A stretch of 64,000 bases of DNA from Proteobacteria bacterium SG_bin9 (GTDB lineage: Bacteria; Pseudomonadota; Alphaproteobacteria; Rhizobiales; Xanthobacteraceae). The translations under genes were made by a program, and so were the position numbers. Shown here piece by piece: positions 17,771-25,837 of the stretch (position 1 is its first letter; each line of letters begins with the position of its first letter). Location: contig LWDM01000023.1 in assembly GCA_002083525.1 (NCBI GenBank), positions 189,693 through 253,692 on the forward strand, in the 5' to 3' direction. Below the pieces are notes generated by a model, which saw only the letters and a list, made by a program, of their open reading frames with translations, had not been told where the DNA came from and did no database searches.

Positions 17771-19474
17771 TCAGAACAGGTTGTTCGAGATCATTGCGAG
17801 GTGTTCGACGATCGGTCCGAGCGCCAGCGCCGGGAAGAACGTGAGACCGCCGATGATCAGGATGACGCTGACGAGCAGGCCGATGAACAGACCGCCGGTG
17901 GTCGGGAACGTACCCGACGACGGCGGGACCCGCTTCTTTTCCGACAGCGAACCGGCCAATGCCATGGCGGGAACGATCATGAAGAAGCGGCCGACGAACA
18001 TCGAAAGCGCGAGCGTCAGGTTGTAGAACATGGTGTTGCCGGACAGGCCCGCGAACGCCGAGCCGTTGTTGCCGGTGGCGGACGTGAACGCGTACAGCAC
18101 CTCGGTGAAGCCGTGCGGACCAGGGTTCGCCATCGACGCGACGGCCGACGGCATCACCACCGCGACCGCGGTCCAGCCGAGATACATCAGCGGCAGCACC
18201 AGAATGGCGAGCATCGCCATCTTCACCTCGTGCGACTCGATCTTCTTGCCCACGTATTCCGGCGTACGGCCGACCATCAGGCCGGCGATGAAGATCGCCA
18301 GCACGACGAACAGCAGCATGCCGTAGAGGCCTGCGCCGACACCGCCAATGACGATTTCGCCGAGCTGCATGTTGATGAGGGGGATCATGCCGCCGATCGC
18401 CGTGAACGAGTCGTGCATGGCGTTGACCGCGCCGCATGACGCCGCCGTGGTGATGACGGAGAACAGCGCAGAGGCGACGATGCCGAAGCGGACTTCCTTG
18501 CCTTCCATGTTGCCGCCGGTCAGCCCGAGCGCGTTCAGCGCGGTGGTTCCCGACGCTTCGGCCCAATAGGTGATGGCAACGCCGGCGATGAACAGCACGC
18601 CCATGGCGCCAAGGATGGCCCAACCCTGCTTCTCGTTGCCGACCATACGGCCGAACACGTTGGTCAGCGCCGCGCCCAGCAGGAGGATCGTGAGCATCTG
18701 CACGAAGTTCGATAACGCCGTCGGGTTCTCGAACGGATGCGCGGCGTTGGCGTTGAAGAAACCACCGCCATTGGTGCCGAGCATCTTGATCGCAACCTGC
18801 GAGGCTACGGGGCCGACCGCAATCGTCTGCTTGGCGCCCTCAAGCGTCGTGGCTTCGATGTACGGTCCAAGCGTCTGCGGGATGCCCTGCCAAACGAGGA
18901 ACAATGCATAGACCACGCAGATCGGCAGCAGCACGTAAAGCGTGCAGCGTGTGACGTCGACCCAGAAGTTGCCGAGCGTCTTCATCGACGCGCGCGAGAA
19001 CCCGCGGATCAGTGCGACCGCAATCGCAATGCCTGTAGCGGCCGAAAGGAAATTCTGATGCGTCAGACCCACCATCTGGGTCAGGTACGACATCGTACTT
19101 TCGCCGCCGTAGTTCTGCCAGTTGGTGTTGGTGATGAAGCTGATCGCCGTGTTCAGCGCGAGATCCGGCGCGACGGCGCTCTGTCCCGCGGGATTGAACG
19201 GCAGCACGTCCTGAACGCGCATCAGCGTATAGAGAGCAAGGAACCCTGTGACGTGAAACAGCAGCATCGCGATCGTATAGGTAAGCCAATGCTGTTCGCG
19301 TTTCTCATCCACGCCCGAAATGCGATAGATGCCGATTTCGATCGGCTGCAGGATCGGGGAGAGGATCGTGCGCTCGCCGCTGAACACGCGGGTGATGTAG
19401 CCGCCGAGCGGCCGCGTCAACGCAACGACGATCGCGCAGTAAAGCGCGATTTGAAGCCAGCCAATGAGGGTCAT
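17771..19474 (-). CDS. kdpA: KdpA potassium-binding channel subunit
   Basis: A 567-residue, multi-helix membrane protein of the superfamily of K+ transporters. Selectivity-filter-like segments are visible: TNTNWQNYGGEST, GTNGGGFFNANAAHPFENP, and ATGNNGSAFAGL. It binds external potassium and forms the translocation path with KdpB. The start at 19474 lies 12 bp after kdpF on the same strand. Length and motifs match complete KdpA proteins. Confidence 0.97.
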   Translation of the reverse strand: MTLIGWLQIALYCAIVVALTRPLGGYITRVFSGERTILSPILQPIEIGIYRISGVDEKREQHWLTYTIAMLLFHVTGFLALYTLMRVQDVLPFNPAGQSAVAPDLALNTAISFITNTNWQNYGGESTMSYLTQMVGLTHQNFLSAATGIAIAVALIRGFSRASMKTLGNFWVDVTRCTLYVLLPICVVYALFLVWQGIPQTLGPYIEATTLEGAKQTIAVGPVASQVAIKMLGTNGGGFFNANAAHPFENPTALSNFVQMLTILLLGAALTNVFGRMVGNEKQGWAILGAMGVLFIAGVAITYWAEASGTTALNALGLTGGNMEGKEVRFGIVASALFSVITTAASCGAVNAMHDSFTAIGGMIPLINMQLGEIVIGGVGAGLYGMLLFVVLAIFIAGLMVGRTPEYVGKKIESHEVKMAMLAILVLPLMYLGWTAVAVVMPSAVASMANPGPHGFTEVLYAFTSATGNNGSAFAGLSGNTMFYNLTLALSMFVGRFFMIVPAMALAGSLSEKKRVPPSSGTFPTTGGLFIGLLVSVILIIGGLTFFPALALGPIVEHLAMISNNLF

Positions 19475-19486
19475 GGATTTGGTCCT

Positions 19487-19576
19487 TTAGAAGCGCTCGG
19501 GGCGCAGCAGCGCATAGGTGAGGTAGAAGAGGATCGCAGCGGACACGACGCCGGCGAGTGCATAATCGAACGTCAT
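19487..19576 (-). CDS. kdpF: KdpF small membrane subunit
   Basis: A 29-residue single-helix peptide: start ATG at 19576 with GGAGG six bases upstream, hydrophobic core AGVVSAAILFYLTYALL, and the KdpF-type end LRPERF. KdpF stabilises the KdpABC complex in the membrane. It is too short for routine gene calling, but composition, position directly before kdpA and the terminal LLRPE motif fit KdpF well. Confidence 0.9.
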   Translation of the reverse strand: MTFDYALAGVVSAAILFYLTYALLRPERF

Positions 19577-19586
19577 CGATGCCTCC

Positions 19587-19670
19587 TCACAGCCAGTCGC
19601 ATGCATAAGCGTAGGCGGCGGATGCCGCGAAGGCTCCGAACGCCAGGGCAAGCAAAACAAAGTCGAGCAT
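19587..19670 (-). CDS. 27-residue membrane peptide upstream of kdpF
   Basis: ATG at 19670 preceded by GAAGGAG, stop TGA at 19587, and 10 bp to the kdpF start. The peptide is almost one membrane helix (LDFVLLALAFGAFAASAAYA) ending YACDWL. The strong ribosome site, spacing and hydrophobicity support translation. From memory, similar tiny ORFs precede kdpF in other alphaproteobacteria, but I know of no assigned function. It could be a second accessory peptide of the Kdp complex or a leader peptide. Confidence 0.65.
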   Translation of the reverse strand: MLDFVLLALAFGAFAASAAYAYACDWL

Positions 19671-20089
19671 GTCGCGCTCCTTCAAATCCGTTGGCGCGCC
19701 AGCCGCACTTCTGCGAACGACGCGTGTCGTGAAGGAGCCGATCTCGGTTCCTTGTCGATGCTTATGGATTGGCGCTTGCCAGGTAAGTTTTCGAGGTGGG
19801 CAGCACTAAAAAGAAATAGGAATTTCATAAGTGCTAGCACGCGATGGAACCCGCGATCCGTTGATTTCGTTACACAATTCGGATCGCGCACCGGGCTGAC
19901 AGCGGCGCCGATCGGCCAGCTTCATAAGTGCCGCTGCTGACGCAACGGACATCGCGGGCGGCCGCATGGCACGCGGACGCTGATCGCGTTTATGCAACGA
20001 CTATATCTTCGCTCTTCCGCCATCCTCGAATTCAAACGCAGCGTCTCGCACATTCGGGTTCATCTGAAATCAGTAGCGGACGAGCCGCC
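19671..20089. promoter_or_regulatory. kdp / conserved hypothetical divergent control region
   Basis: A 419-bp stretch without a convincing gene. It holds an 11-bp direct repeat, TTCATAAGTGC, at 19824-19834 and 19921-19931; a palindrome GTGCTAGCAC at 19831-19840; and, between the repeats, an inverted repeat CGCGATCCG / CGGATCGCG at 19852-19860 and 19880-19888. An A/T-rich tract at 19806-19833 is unusual for this GC-rich sequence and resembles the T-rich KdpE sites known elsewhere. The kdp promoter must lie here; its exact -35/-10 boxes are not evident. Confidence 0.5.
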
Positions 20090-20557
20090 ATGTTGACCTG
20101 CAACCCCGATGTCGCTCTTCGCCTTAAGGCGGAGCACATGCTTTCCACCGCATCTCTCCCGAACGCAGCAGTGTTCGAACAGATCATAGCTGACGTCTGC
20201 GAGCGGCTCTTGCCCGATCGCAATGGCGGCGTTGCCAGAATCCGCGCGATGATCGCGGCAAGCGCCTGGATCGACGCGGCGCTGTCGCTCCTTGAAGCGG
20301 AAGCCCCGCAGTGGCAGCTCTGCCGCCTCGCCTATGGCGATGGCGAATGGCATTGCGCGTTGTCGCGCCGGCGCGATTTGCCCGAATGGCTCGACGATGC
20401 CGTCGAAGCTCACCACCCGGATCGAGCGATCGCCCTGCTCCTGGCACTTGTCGACGTGAAAGCCAACACAACGGCGGCGCCGCAGGTAAGCCGAGGCGCG
20501 ACGCATCCGACCGACGCGAGCGACAGCGTTTCCGTCTGTTGCGAGAATTTTGCCTGA
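20090..20557 (+). CDS. conserved hypothetical protein (alphaproteobacterial, kdp-adjacent)
   Basis: 155 residues when started at the ATG at 20090; a longer frame upstream runs through the promoter region. It is soluble, mostly helical at the N-terminus (CNPDVALRLKAEHMLSTASL, RIRAMIAASAWIDAALSLLE), followed by a short beta-rich part (PQWQLCRLAYGDGEWHCALS). I recall similar proteins in Bradyrhizobium-type genomes but no function. It is divergent from kdp over a shared control region. The last 25 residues are low-complexity and probably disordered. Confidence 0.6.
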   Translation: MLTCNPDVALRLKAEHMLSTASLPNAAVFEQIIADVCERLLPDRNGGVARIRAMIAASAWIDAALSLLEAEAPQWQLCRLAYGDGEWHCALSRRRDLPEWLDDAVEAHHPDRAIALLLALVDVKANTTAAPQVSRGATHPTDASDSVSVCCENFA

Positions 20558-20745
20558 AGCTTCTGTCCTGCCGCCCGGCCAACAAAAAGACGCCAGCGAT
20601 GTGGAACGCCGTCCGCCATTTTCCGTAACCTAAGTGAGGGCGGCGTGGTTCGCCACGATCGCTCCACTCACGTCAACGAAGGCCTGATAGCCGGCACGCA
20701 TATCGATGCGGGCATGCATCTGCTTGAGCTGGACAATGGTGGATT

Positions 20746-21942
20746 ATGTCAGAATTCCGCGTGGCCGTCGTCGGTGGCGGCATCGGTGGCATTGCTGCTG
20801 CGCTTTCGCTGCTGCAGATGGGGGTCGAGGTTACGGTTTACGAACAGGCCCACGAGTTGCGCGAGATCGGGGCAGGCGTCCAGATCAGTCCGAATGCATC
20901 GCGTATTCTGCATGGTCTAGGCCTTGGAGACGCCCTCGCGCAGTTCGGCGTCAGACCCCTCGCCTGGCATCAGCGCCGCTGGGACGACGCGCGCACGTTG
21001 CTGCGCACGCCGCTCGCCGGCGCCATGGAGCAGGCGTTCGGATTTCCCCACTATCAGATCCATCGCGCAGATCTGCTGCGCCTGCTGCTCGAACACCTGC
21101 CTCCCCGCGCGATGATGCCGGGACGTCAGCTCGTCGGCCTGCACAACGCTAACGATTTCGTCGAGCTGGAATTTGCCAACGGCGAACGCGCCACTGCCAG
21201 CCTGGTTGTCGGAGCGGATGGAATTCACTCGCGTGTCCGATCGCTGCTGTTCGACACCGGCGAGACGCGCTTTGCTGGCTGCGTCTGCTACCGCGGCCTC
21301 GTGCCCGCCGCCGCAGTGGCTCATCTCGATATTCCGGTCGAAGCGCAGATATGGATGGGGCCGGGCAAGCACTTCGTTCATTACTACGTCCGCGGCGGAC
21401 AACTGTTCAACTTTGTTGCGGTAATCGATCGTTATGAATGGATTCCGGAATCATGGACTGAAAAGGGCGACAAGCATGACGCCCTCGCCGCATTCGCCGG
21501 CTGGCATCCGCAGATCCGCCAAATACTGAATGCGGTCGAAGACACCTTCGTCTGGGGGCTGTTCGACCGCGCGCCGATGCAGAGATGGTCCGCCGGCCGC
21601 GTCACGCTGCTGGGTGATGCCTGTCATGCGATGTTGCCGTTCATGGCACAGGGTGCGGCGCAAGCGATCGAAGATGGCGCCGCGCTCGCTGCGTGTCTGA
21701 GGCATGCCGGCGCCGACATCGCTTCAGCGCTCAATCACTACGAACGGCTTCGGCTACAGCGCACAGCGAAAGTTCAACAGCTTGCGGCGGCCAACAAAAT
21801 CCGCTTCCACCTCGACGACGGAACGGTACAGCTCGCGCGAGACGCGGAGATGGCGCAGAATACGACCGACTTCTCGCTGCGCAACGTTGCATGGCTTTAT
21901 GGCCATGACGCTGGTCGGATCGATGTCGAAAGCGTTGCCTGA
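20746..21942 (+). CDS. FAD-dependent aromatic monooxygenase (salicylate hydroxylase-like)
   Basis: A 398-residue class A flavoprotein hydroxylase. The dinucleotide motif VAVVGGGIGGIAAALSLLQ is at residues 6-24, GAGVQISPNASRILHGLG follows, the DG motif is VVGADGIHSRVRSLLF, and the GD motif is GRVTLLGDACHAMLPFMAQG. These are the features of salicylate or 3-hydroxybenzoate hydroxylases (NahG/NagX-like). It uses NAD(P)H and oxygen to hydroxylate a phenolic acid. No aromatic ring-cleavage gene lies nearby, so the pathway is unclear. It appears to be a single-gene unit. Confidence 0.88.
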   Translation: MSEFRVAVVGGGIGGIAAALSLLQMGVEVTVYEQAHELREIGAGVQISPNASRILHGLGLGDALAQFGVRPLAWHQRRWDDARTLLRTPLAGAMEQAFGFPHYQIHRADLLRLLLEHLPPRAMMPGRQLVGLHNANDFVELEFANGERATASLVVGADGIHSRVRSLLFDTGETRFAGCVCYRGLVPAAAVAHLDIPVEAQIWMGPGKHFVHYYVRGGQLFNFVAVIDRYEWIPESWTEKGDKHDALAAFAGWHPQIRQILNAVEDTFVWGLFDRAPMQRWSAGRVTLLGDACHAMLPFMAQGAAQAIEDGAALAACLRHAGADIASALNHYERLRLQRTAKVQQLAAANKIRFHLDDGTVQLARDAEMAQNTTDFSLRNVAWLYGHDAGRIDVESVA

Positions 21943-21953
21943 CCACGTACGAA

Positions 21954-22043
21954 CTAACTTTCCTCTCCGGCCGCACGAACCATGAAATGCATCACACAAT
22001 AGAGGCTCGCTATCACAACGATGGAGACAATAAGCAGTTTCAT
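21954..22043 (-). CDS. possible 29-residue membrane peptide
   Basis: ATG at 22043 and TAG at 21954 encode a hydrophobic helix (LLIVSIVVIASLYCVMHFMV) with a short polar tail. No ribosome site is evident, so support is only its composition and its place in an otherwise empty gap. It is divergent from the ECF sigma gene and might be a short anti-sigma-like or stress peptide, but that is speculation. Confidence 0.3.
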   Translation of the reverse strand: MKLLIVSIVVIASLYCVMHFMVRAAGEES

Positions 22044-22072
22044 GCCCGCATGTTAGGTTGCGAAAATTTAAG

Positions 22073-22087
22073 GCAAAGCGCTTTTGC
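22073..22087. promoter_or_regulatory. near-palindrome upstream of ECF sigma gene
   Basis: GCAAAGCGCTTTTGC contains the perfect 10-bp palindrome AAAGCGCTTT, about 105 bp upstream of the sigma gene. A second perfect palindrome, GAACGTTC, is at 22149-22156. Either could be an operator; no ECF-type -35/-10 pair is clear. Confidence 0.3.
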
Positions 22088-22189
22088 GACACGGTGAAAC
22101 TTGGCGGTATTTCGCCTGTATCTGCGCTCGATCGCCCAGAATAAATTTGAACGTTCCGGGCCGCCACAGATGCAGATCCGGAGCCTCCC

Positions 22190-22792
22190 ATGCAGGGCGA
22201 GCAGAAACCAAAATCCAGCCGCAAGGTTGCCAGTTCCGACGAACTGGCTGACTTGATCCAACGCACGGCAGCAGGAGACAAGTCTTCCTTTGCCAAGCTC
22301 TACGGTCTCACCCACCGTAAGCTCTACGGCGTCGCGCTCCACTTCGCGAAGAGCCGATCGGCAGCGAGCGACCTGCTTCAGGATTCATACCTGAAGATCT
22401 GGCGCAACGCCCATTCGTACGATCCAAAGATCGCCTCACCCGTCGCATGGATGACGTCGATCGTACGCAACCGGGCGATCGATATGATGCGCAGACAGCA
22501 GCTGCCGGTGGTTGAGGATGCGGAACAGATGCACGACATCGCCGCCGACGACAACGATCCAGCGCATGAAATCGACATGTCGCGAAAGCGGGCGCTGGCC
22601 TATGCGGCGTTCCGGGAAATACGCGAGGACCGGTTACGGATGATCGTTTTTGCCTATCTGCAGAACCAGAGCCGCGAACAGATCGCGCGCCGCTTCGGCA
22701 TGCCGGTCAACACCATCAAGACGCTGCTGCGGCGGGCACTCCTCGAAGTGCGTGAGAAACTGGAGCAGCAGACGCGATGCTGTTGCGGATAA
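22190..22792 (+). CDS. ECF-family RNA polymerase sigma factor
   Basis: A 200-residue sigma-70 family protein with regions 2 and 4 only. Region 2 is ADLIQRTAAGDKSSFAKLYG through ASDLLQDSYLKIWRNAHSYD and WMTSIVRNRAIDMMRR. Region 4 is RMIVFAYLQNQSREQIARRFG with helix-turn-helix MPVNTIKTLLRRALLEVREKL. The C-terminus ends with QQTRCCCG, three consecutive cysteines before a terminal glycine, which could be redox- or metal-responsive. Sequence resembles SigK/ECF proteins usually paired with a membrane anti-sigma (RskA type), but no anti-sigma gene is beside it: downstream is a convergent dehydrogenase gene 15 bp away. Confidence 0.92.
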   Translation: MQGEQKPKSSRKVASSDELADLIQRTAAGDKSSFAKLYGLTHRKLYGVALHFAKSRSAASDLLQDSYLKIWRNAHSYDPKIASPVAWMTSIVRNRAIDMMRRQQLPVVEDAEQMHDIAADDNDPAHEIDMSRKRALAYAAFREIREDRLRMIVFAYLQNQSREQIARRFGMPVNTIKTLLRRALLEVREKLEQQTRCCCG

Positions 22793-22807
22793 CGCCCCAA
22801 CGACCGC

Positions 22808-25180
22808 TCACGCTCGCACATGGCGATGAAGCGTACGGCGGCCCATCATCAGCTGCTCCGCGGCCTCGATGATCGCGTTGGCGTCGATATCGTATTCCGC
22901 ATAGAGGTCGTCGATGGTTCCGGTCTGACCAAACTTGTCGACACCCAAGGCCTCGGTGCGGTGACCGTAGACACCGCCGAGCCAGGCGAGTGCCGACGGA
23001 TGCCCGTCGATCACCGTGACGAAACGGCAGGTCTGCGGTAACGGCGCGAGCAGCCGCTCGATGTGCGCCACATGAGCGGACCGTCCGTTGCGGCGATGGC
23101 GTCGCGCCGATTGCCAGCCGCCATAGAGACGATCGGACGACGTAATGGCCAGCAGCCCGATATCGCGTACACTTTCGCCGAGCAGGCCGGTCGCTTCGAT
23201 CGCTTCCGGCGCGACCGCACCCGTATAGGCGATGACCAGTTCGCAGTTGGCGCCGGGCTGGCGCAGCCAGTACGCGCCGCTGGTCACGTCGGCCTCCAGA
23301 TCCTCGGTCATGATCCGGCGCGGCTGTTCGACCGTGCGCGTGGACAGTCGCAGATAGACGGAGCCACCCGGCTCGTCGCCGTCGTCCTTGTCGCGCTGCA
23401 TGTGATTGAAGCCCCAGCGCATGATCGCCGCCAGTTCATCGACAAACGCCGGTTCGAACGACGCAAGGCCGTCCTGCGCCATGCCGATCAGCGGCGTTGC
23501 GGTCGACTGATGCGCCCCGCCCTCCGGCGCCAGCGTGATGCCCGATGGCGTCGCCGCCACCATGAAACGGGAATCCTGATAGCAGGCGTAGTTGAGCGCA
23601 TCGAGGCCGCGCTGGATAAACGGATCGTACAGCGTGCCGATCGGGAACAGACGGACGCCATTGATCGAGTGCGACAGCCCCAGCGCCGAGAGCAGGATGA
23701 AGAGATTCATCTCGGCAATACCAAGCTCGATGTGCTGGCCCTTCGGCGACGAATCCCACGCGAAGGTCGAGGGAATCTTTTCGCGCCGGAACTGATCGAC
23801 CTCTTCGGCACCCGCAAAGCGATGCCGGCGGTTCACCCACGCACCGAGATTCGTCGACACCGTCACGTCGGGTGAGGTTGTCACGATGCGCGACGCGAGC
23901 GTGCTATCGCCTTTGGCAAGATCGTTGAGAATGAGGCCGAAGCCCTGTTGCGTCGACATCTGCGGCGATGGCTGATAGGTCAGGCGCTGCGAGACATCGA
24001 TCATATCGTCCCGAAGCCTGCGCGATCCGCCCTGCGCGAACGGCACCTGATCGAGGAAGCTCTGCAGATCGTTCGCCGGTAGCGACAGGCCCTCGAACTT
24101 CTCCCACTCATGACCGGTACGAACGTTCTGCGCTGTGCGCCAGGCCTCCATCTGCGTGACGGTCATCAGACCCGCATGGTTATCCTTGTGGCCCTGGAAC
24201 GGCAGATCGACGCCCTTGATGGTGTAGGCAATAAAACAGGTCGGCCGGTCGTGATCGATCGCATCAAACGCCTCGATCAGGCTCTGCATGTCGTGACCGC
24301 CGAGATTCGACATCAGTGCCAGCAATTCTTCGTCGCTGCGCCGTCCAATCAGGCGGGAGACGTCGCCCTGATCGCCAATTTCATCCTGCAATCGTTTGCG
24401 GAAAGCCGCACCGCCCTGGAAACACAGCGCCGCATAGATCTGGTTCGGGCAACCATCGATCCATTTGCGCAACGCTTCGCCACCCGGCTCGGCAAACGCC
24501 GCTTGCATCAGCTTGCCGTACTTCACGATGACGACGTCCCAGCCGAAGTTGCGGAACATGGTCTCGAACTTCTCCCACAGCCCCTCGCGCACGACCGCGT
24601 CGAGGCTCTGGCGGTTGTAATCGACAACCCACCACGTATTGCGCAGACCCTGCTTCCATCCCTCGAGCAGCGCCTCGAAGATGTTGCCCTCGTCCATCTC
24701 GGCATCGCCGACGAGCGCGATCATCCGGCCCTTGCGCCGGTCGGGCATCCAGCCGTGCGCCGCCACATAGTCCTGCGCCACCGAGGAAAACAGCGTCTGC
24801 GCAACGCCGAGCCCGACCGAACCGGTCGAGAAATCGACGTCGTCCACGTCCTTGGTGCGTGACGGATAAGATTGCGCTCCGTGTAGCCCGCGGAAGTTCT
24901 CAAGATTCTCGCGCGTCTGCTGCCCAAGCAAATACTGGATCGCATGGAAGACGGGACTCGCGTGCGGCTTCACCGCAACGCGATCTTCCGGCTTGAGCAC
25001 GGAGAAATACAGTGCACTCATGATGGTTGCGAGCGACGCCGACGATGCCTGATGGCCGCCGACCTTGAGCCCGTCGGTGTTCGGCCGAACGTGATTGGCG
25101 TTGTGGATCGTCCACGACGACAACCACAGCACCTTGCGGTTCAGTTCAGACAGGATCTTGATGCGCAACGACTCGGACAT
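22808..25180 (-). CDS. homodimeric 2-oxoacid dehydrogenase E1 (AceE/MdeB-like)
   Basis: A 790-residue thiamine-diphosphate enzyme. The N-terminal half has GGHQASSASLATIMSALYF and the ThDP motif GDAEMDEGNIFEALLEGW ending in NRQSLD. The central part has LGIAEMNLFILLSALGLSH, and a transketolase-like C-terminal domain follows. It is shorter than E. coli AceE (887) and resembles MdeB, the 2-oxobutyrate dehydrogenase E1 of Pseudomonas, which is also paired with an Lrp regulator. It would decarboxylate pyruvate or a related 2-oxoacid and transfer the acyl group to an E2 encoded elsewhere. It is divergent from an Lrp/AsnC gene across 126 bp with symmetric sites, suggesting amino-acid-responsive control. 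Confidence 0.85.
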   Translation of the reverse strand: MSESLRIKILSELNRKVLWLSSWTIHNANHVRPNTDGLKVGGHQASSASLATIMSALYFSVLKPEDRVAVKPHASPVFHAIQYLLGQQTRENLENFRGLHGAQSYPSRTKDVDDVDFSTGSVGLGVAQTLFSSVAQDYVAAHGWMPDRRKGRMIALVGDAEMDEGNIFEALLEGWKQGLRNTWWVVDYNRQSLDAVVREGLWEKFETMFRNFGWDVVIVKYGKLMQAAFAEPGGEALRKWIDGCPNQIYAALCFQGGAAFRKRLQDEIGDQGDVSRLIGRRSDEELLALMSNLGGHDMQSLIEAFDAIDHDRPTCFIAYTIKGVDLPFQGHKDNHAGLMTVTQMEAWRTAQNVRTGHEWEKFEGLSLPANDLQSFLDQVPFAQGGSRRLRDDMIDVSQRLTYQPSPQMSTQQGFGLILNDLAKGDSTLASRIVTTSPDVTVSTNLGAWVNRRHRFAGAEEVDQFRREKIPSTFAWDSSPKGQHIELGIAEMNLFILLSALGLSHSINGVRLFPIGTLYDPFIQRGLDALNYACYQDSRFMVAATPSGITLAPEGGAHQSTATPLIGMAQDGLASFEPAFVDELAAIMRWGFNHMQRDKDDGDEPGGSVYLRLSTRTVEQPRRIMTEDLEADVTSGAYWLRQPGANCELVIAYTGAVAPEAIEATGLLGESVRDIGLLAITSSDRLYGGWQSARRHRRNGRSAHVAHIERLLAPLPQTCRFVTVIDGHPSALAWLGGVYGHRTEALGVDKFGQTGTIDDLYAEYDIDANAIIEAAEQLMMGRRTLHRHVRA

Positions 25181-25251
25181 GGCGCCCTCCAGGCTGCGCT
25201 GATCCTACGCCTCCCCGCGCAACACCGTTTCCCAATATTTACCCCTCCGGA

Positions 25252-25266
25252 ATCCTAGATTAGGAT
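25252..25266. promoter_or_regulatory. Lrp-type 15-bp inverted repeat
   Basis: ATCCTA-GAT-TAGGAT is a perfect 6-bp inverted repeat with 3-base centre, the size of Lrp/AsnC half-site pairs. A second perfect palindrome, CAGTATACTG, is at 25284-25293, 14 bp before the regulator start. Both lie between the divergent E1 gene and the lrp-like gene, in an A/T-rich stretch. Confidence 0.5.
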
Positions 25267-25306
25267 ATTTTACCAATACTTAGCAGTATACTGGAGATCG
25301 TTCCCA

Positions 25307-25768
25307 ATGGATGACCTCGATGCGATCGACCGCAAGATTCTCGCCATCCTGCAACAGGACGGGCGGACAACCATGCAGCAGCTCGCCGACCAGGTCGGCC
25401 TGTCGCTGTCGCCGTGCCATCGCCGGGTCAAGCTGCTCGAGAGCCAGGGCGTCATCAGCCGTTATGCGGCGATGGTCGACCAGAAAGCGATCGGACTGCA
25501 TGTCAGCGTCTTTATCTCGATCAAGCTCGTGCGCCAGAAAGAAGAGGACCTTGCCCGCTTCGCCAAGGCCATCTCCAAGTGGGACGAGGTTCTGGAGTGC
25601 TACCTCATGACCGGCAATCGCGACTACCTGCTGCGCGTTGTTGCGGCCGATCTTGCGGCCTATGAGAATTTCCTGAAGACCAAGCTCACCCGCCTAGATG
25701 GCATCGCGTCCATTGAGTCGAGCTTCGCACTCAGCCAGGTGAAATACTCCATCGCGCTGCCGGTATGA
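25307..25768 (+). CDS. Lrp/AsnC-family transcriptional regulator
   Basis: A 153-residue regulator. The N-terminal helix-turn-helix is DDLDAIDRKILAILQQDGRT through QQLADQVGLSLSPCHRRVKLLE. The C-terminal RAM/ligand domain is IGLHVSVFISIKLVRQ through ECYLMTGNRDYLLRVVAADL. It probably binds an amino acid or 2-oxoacid and regulates the divergent E1 gene as well as itself; this arrangement matches MdeR/MdeB. The M20 peptidase gene follows 69 bp downstream on the same strand. Confidence 0.93.
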   Translation: MDDLDAIDRKILAILQQDGRTTMQQLADQVGLSLSPCHRRVKLLESQGVISRYAAMVDQKAIGLHVSVFISIKLVRQKEEDLARFAKAISKWDEVLECYLMTGNRDYLLRVVAADLAAYENFLKTKLTRLDGIASIESSFALSQVKYSIALPV

Positions 25769-25837
25769 AAAATCCGGACTTGCCGTGGACGCAACGAACT
25801 CCGATGATCCGCGGCCTTACGAGCAGTACGAGAAGCC

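Noticed and set aside
16658..18439. 593-residue open frame on the plus strand
   Set aside because: Antisense to kdpB and kdpA; composition is that of a high-GC shadow frame.
17325..18623. 432-residue open frame on the minus strand
   Set aside because: Alternative frame spanning kdpB and kdpA; His/Arg-rich with no motif.
20634..20671. Hairpin GTGAG...CTCAC with inner CGTGG-TTCG-CCACG
   Set aside because: Short stems 76 bp after the conserved hypothetical gene; not convincing as a terminator or leader structure.
22808..25180. Transketolase
   Set aside because: The length, the GDAEMDEGN motif and overall order fit AceE/MdeB-type homodimeric E1 proteins rather than transketolase.
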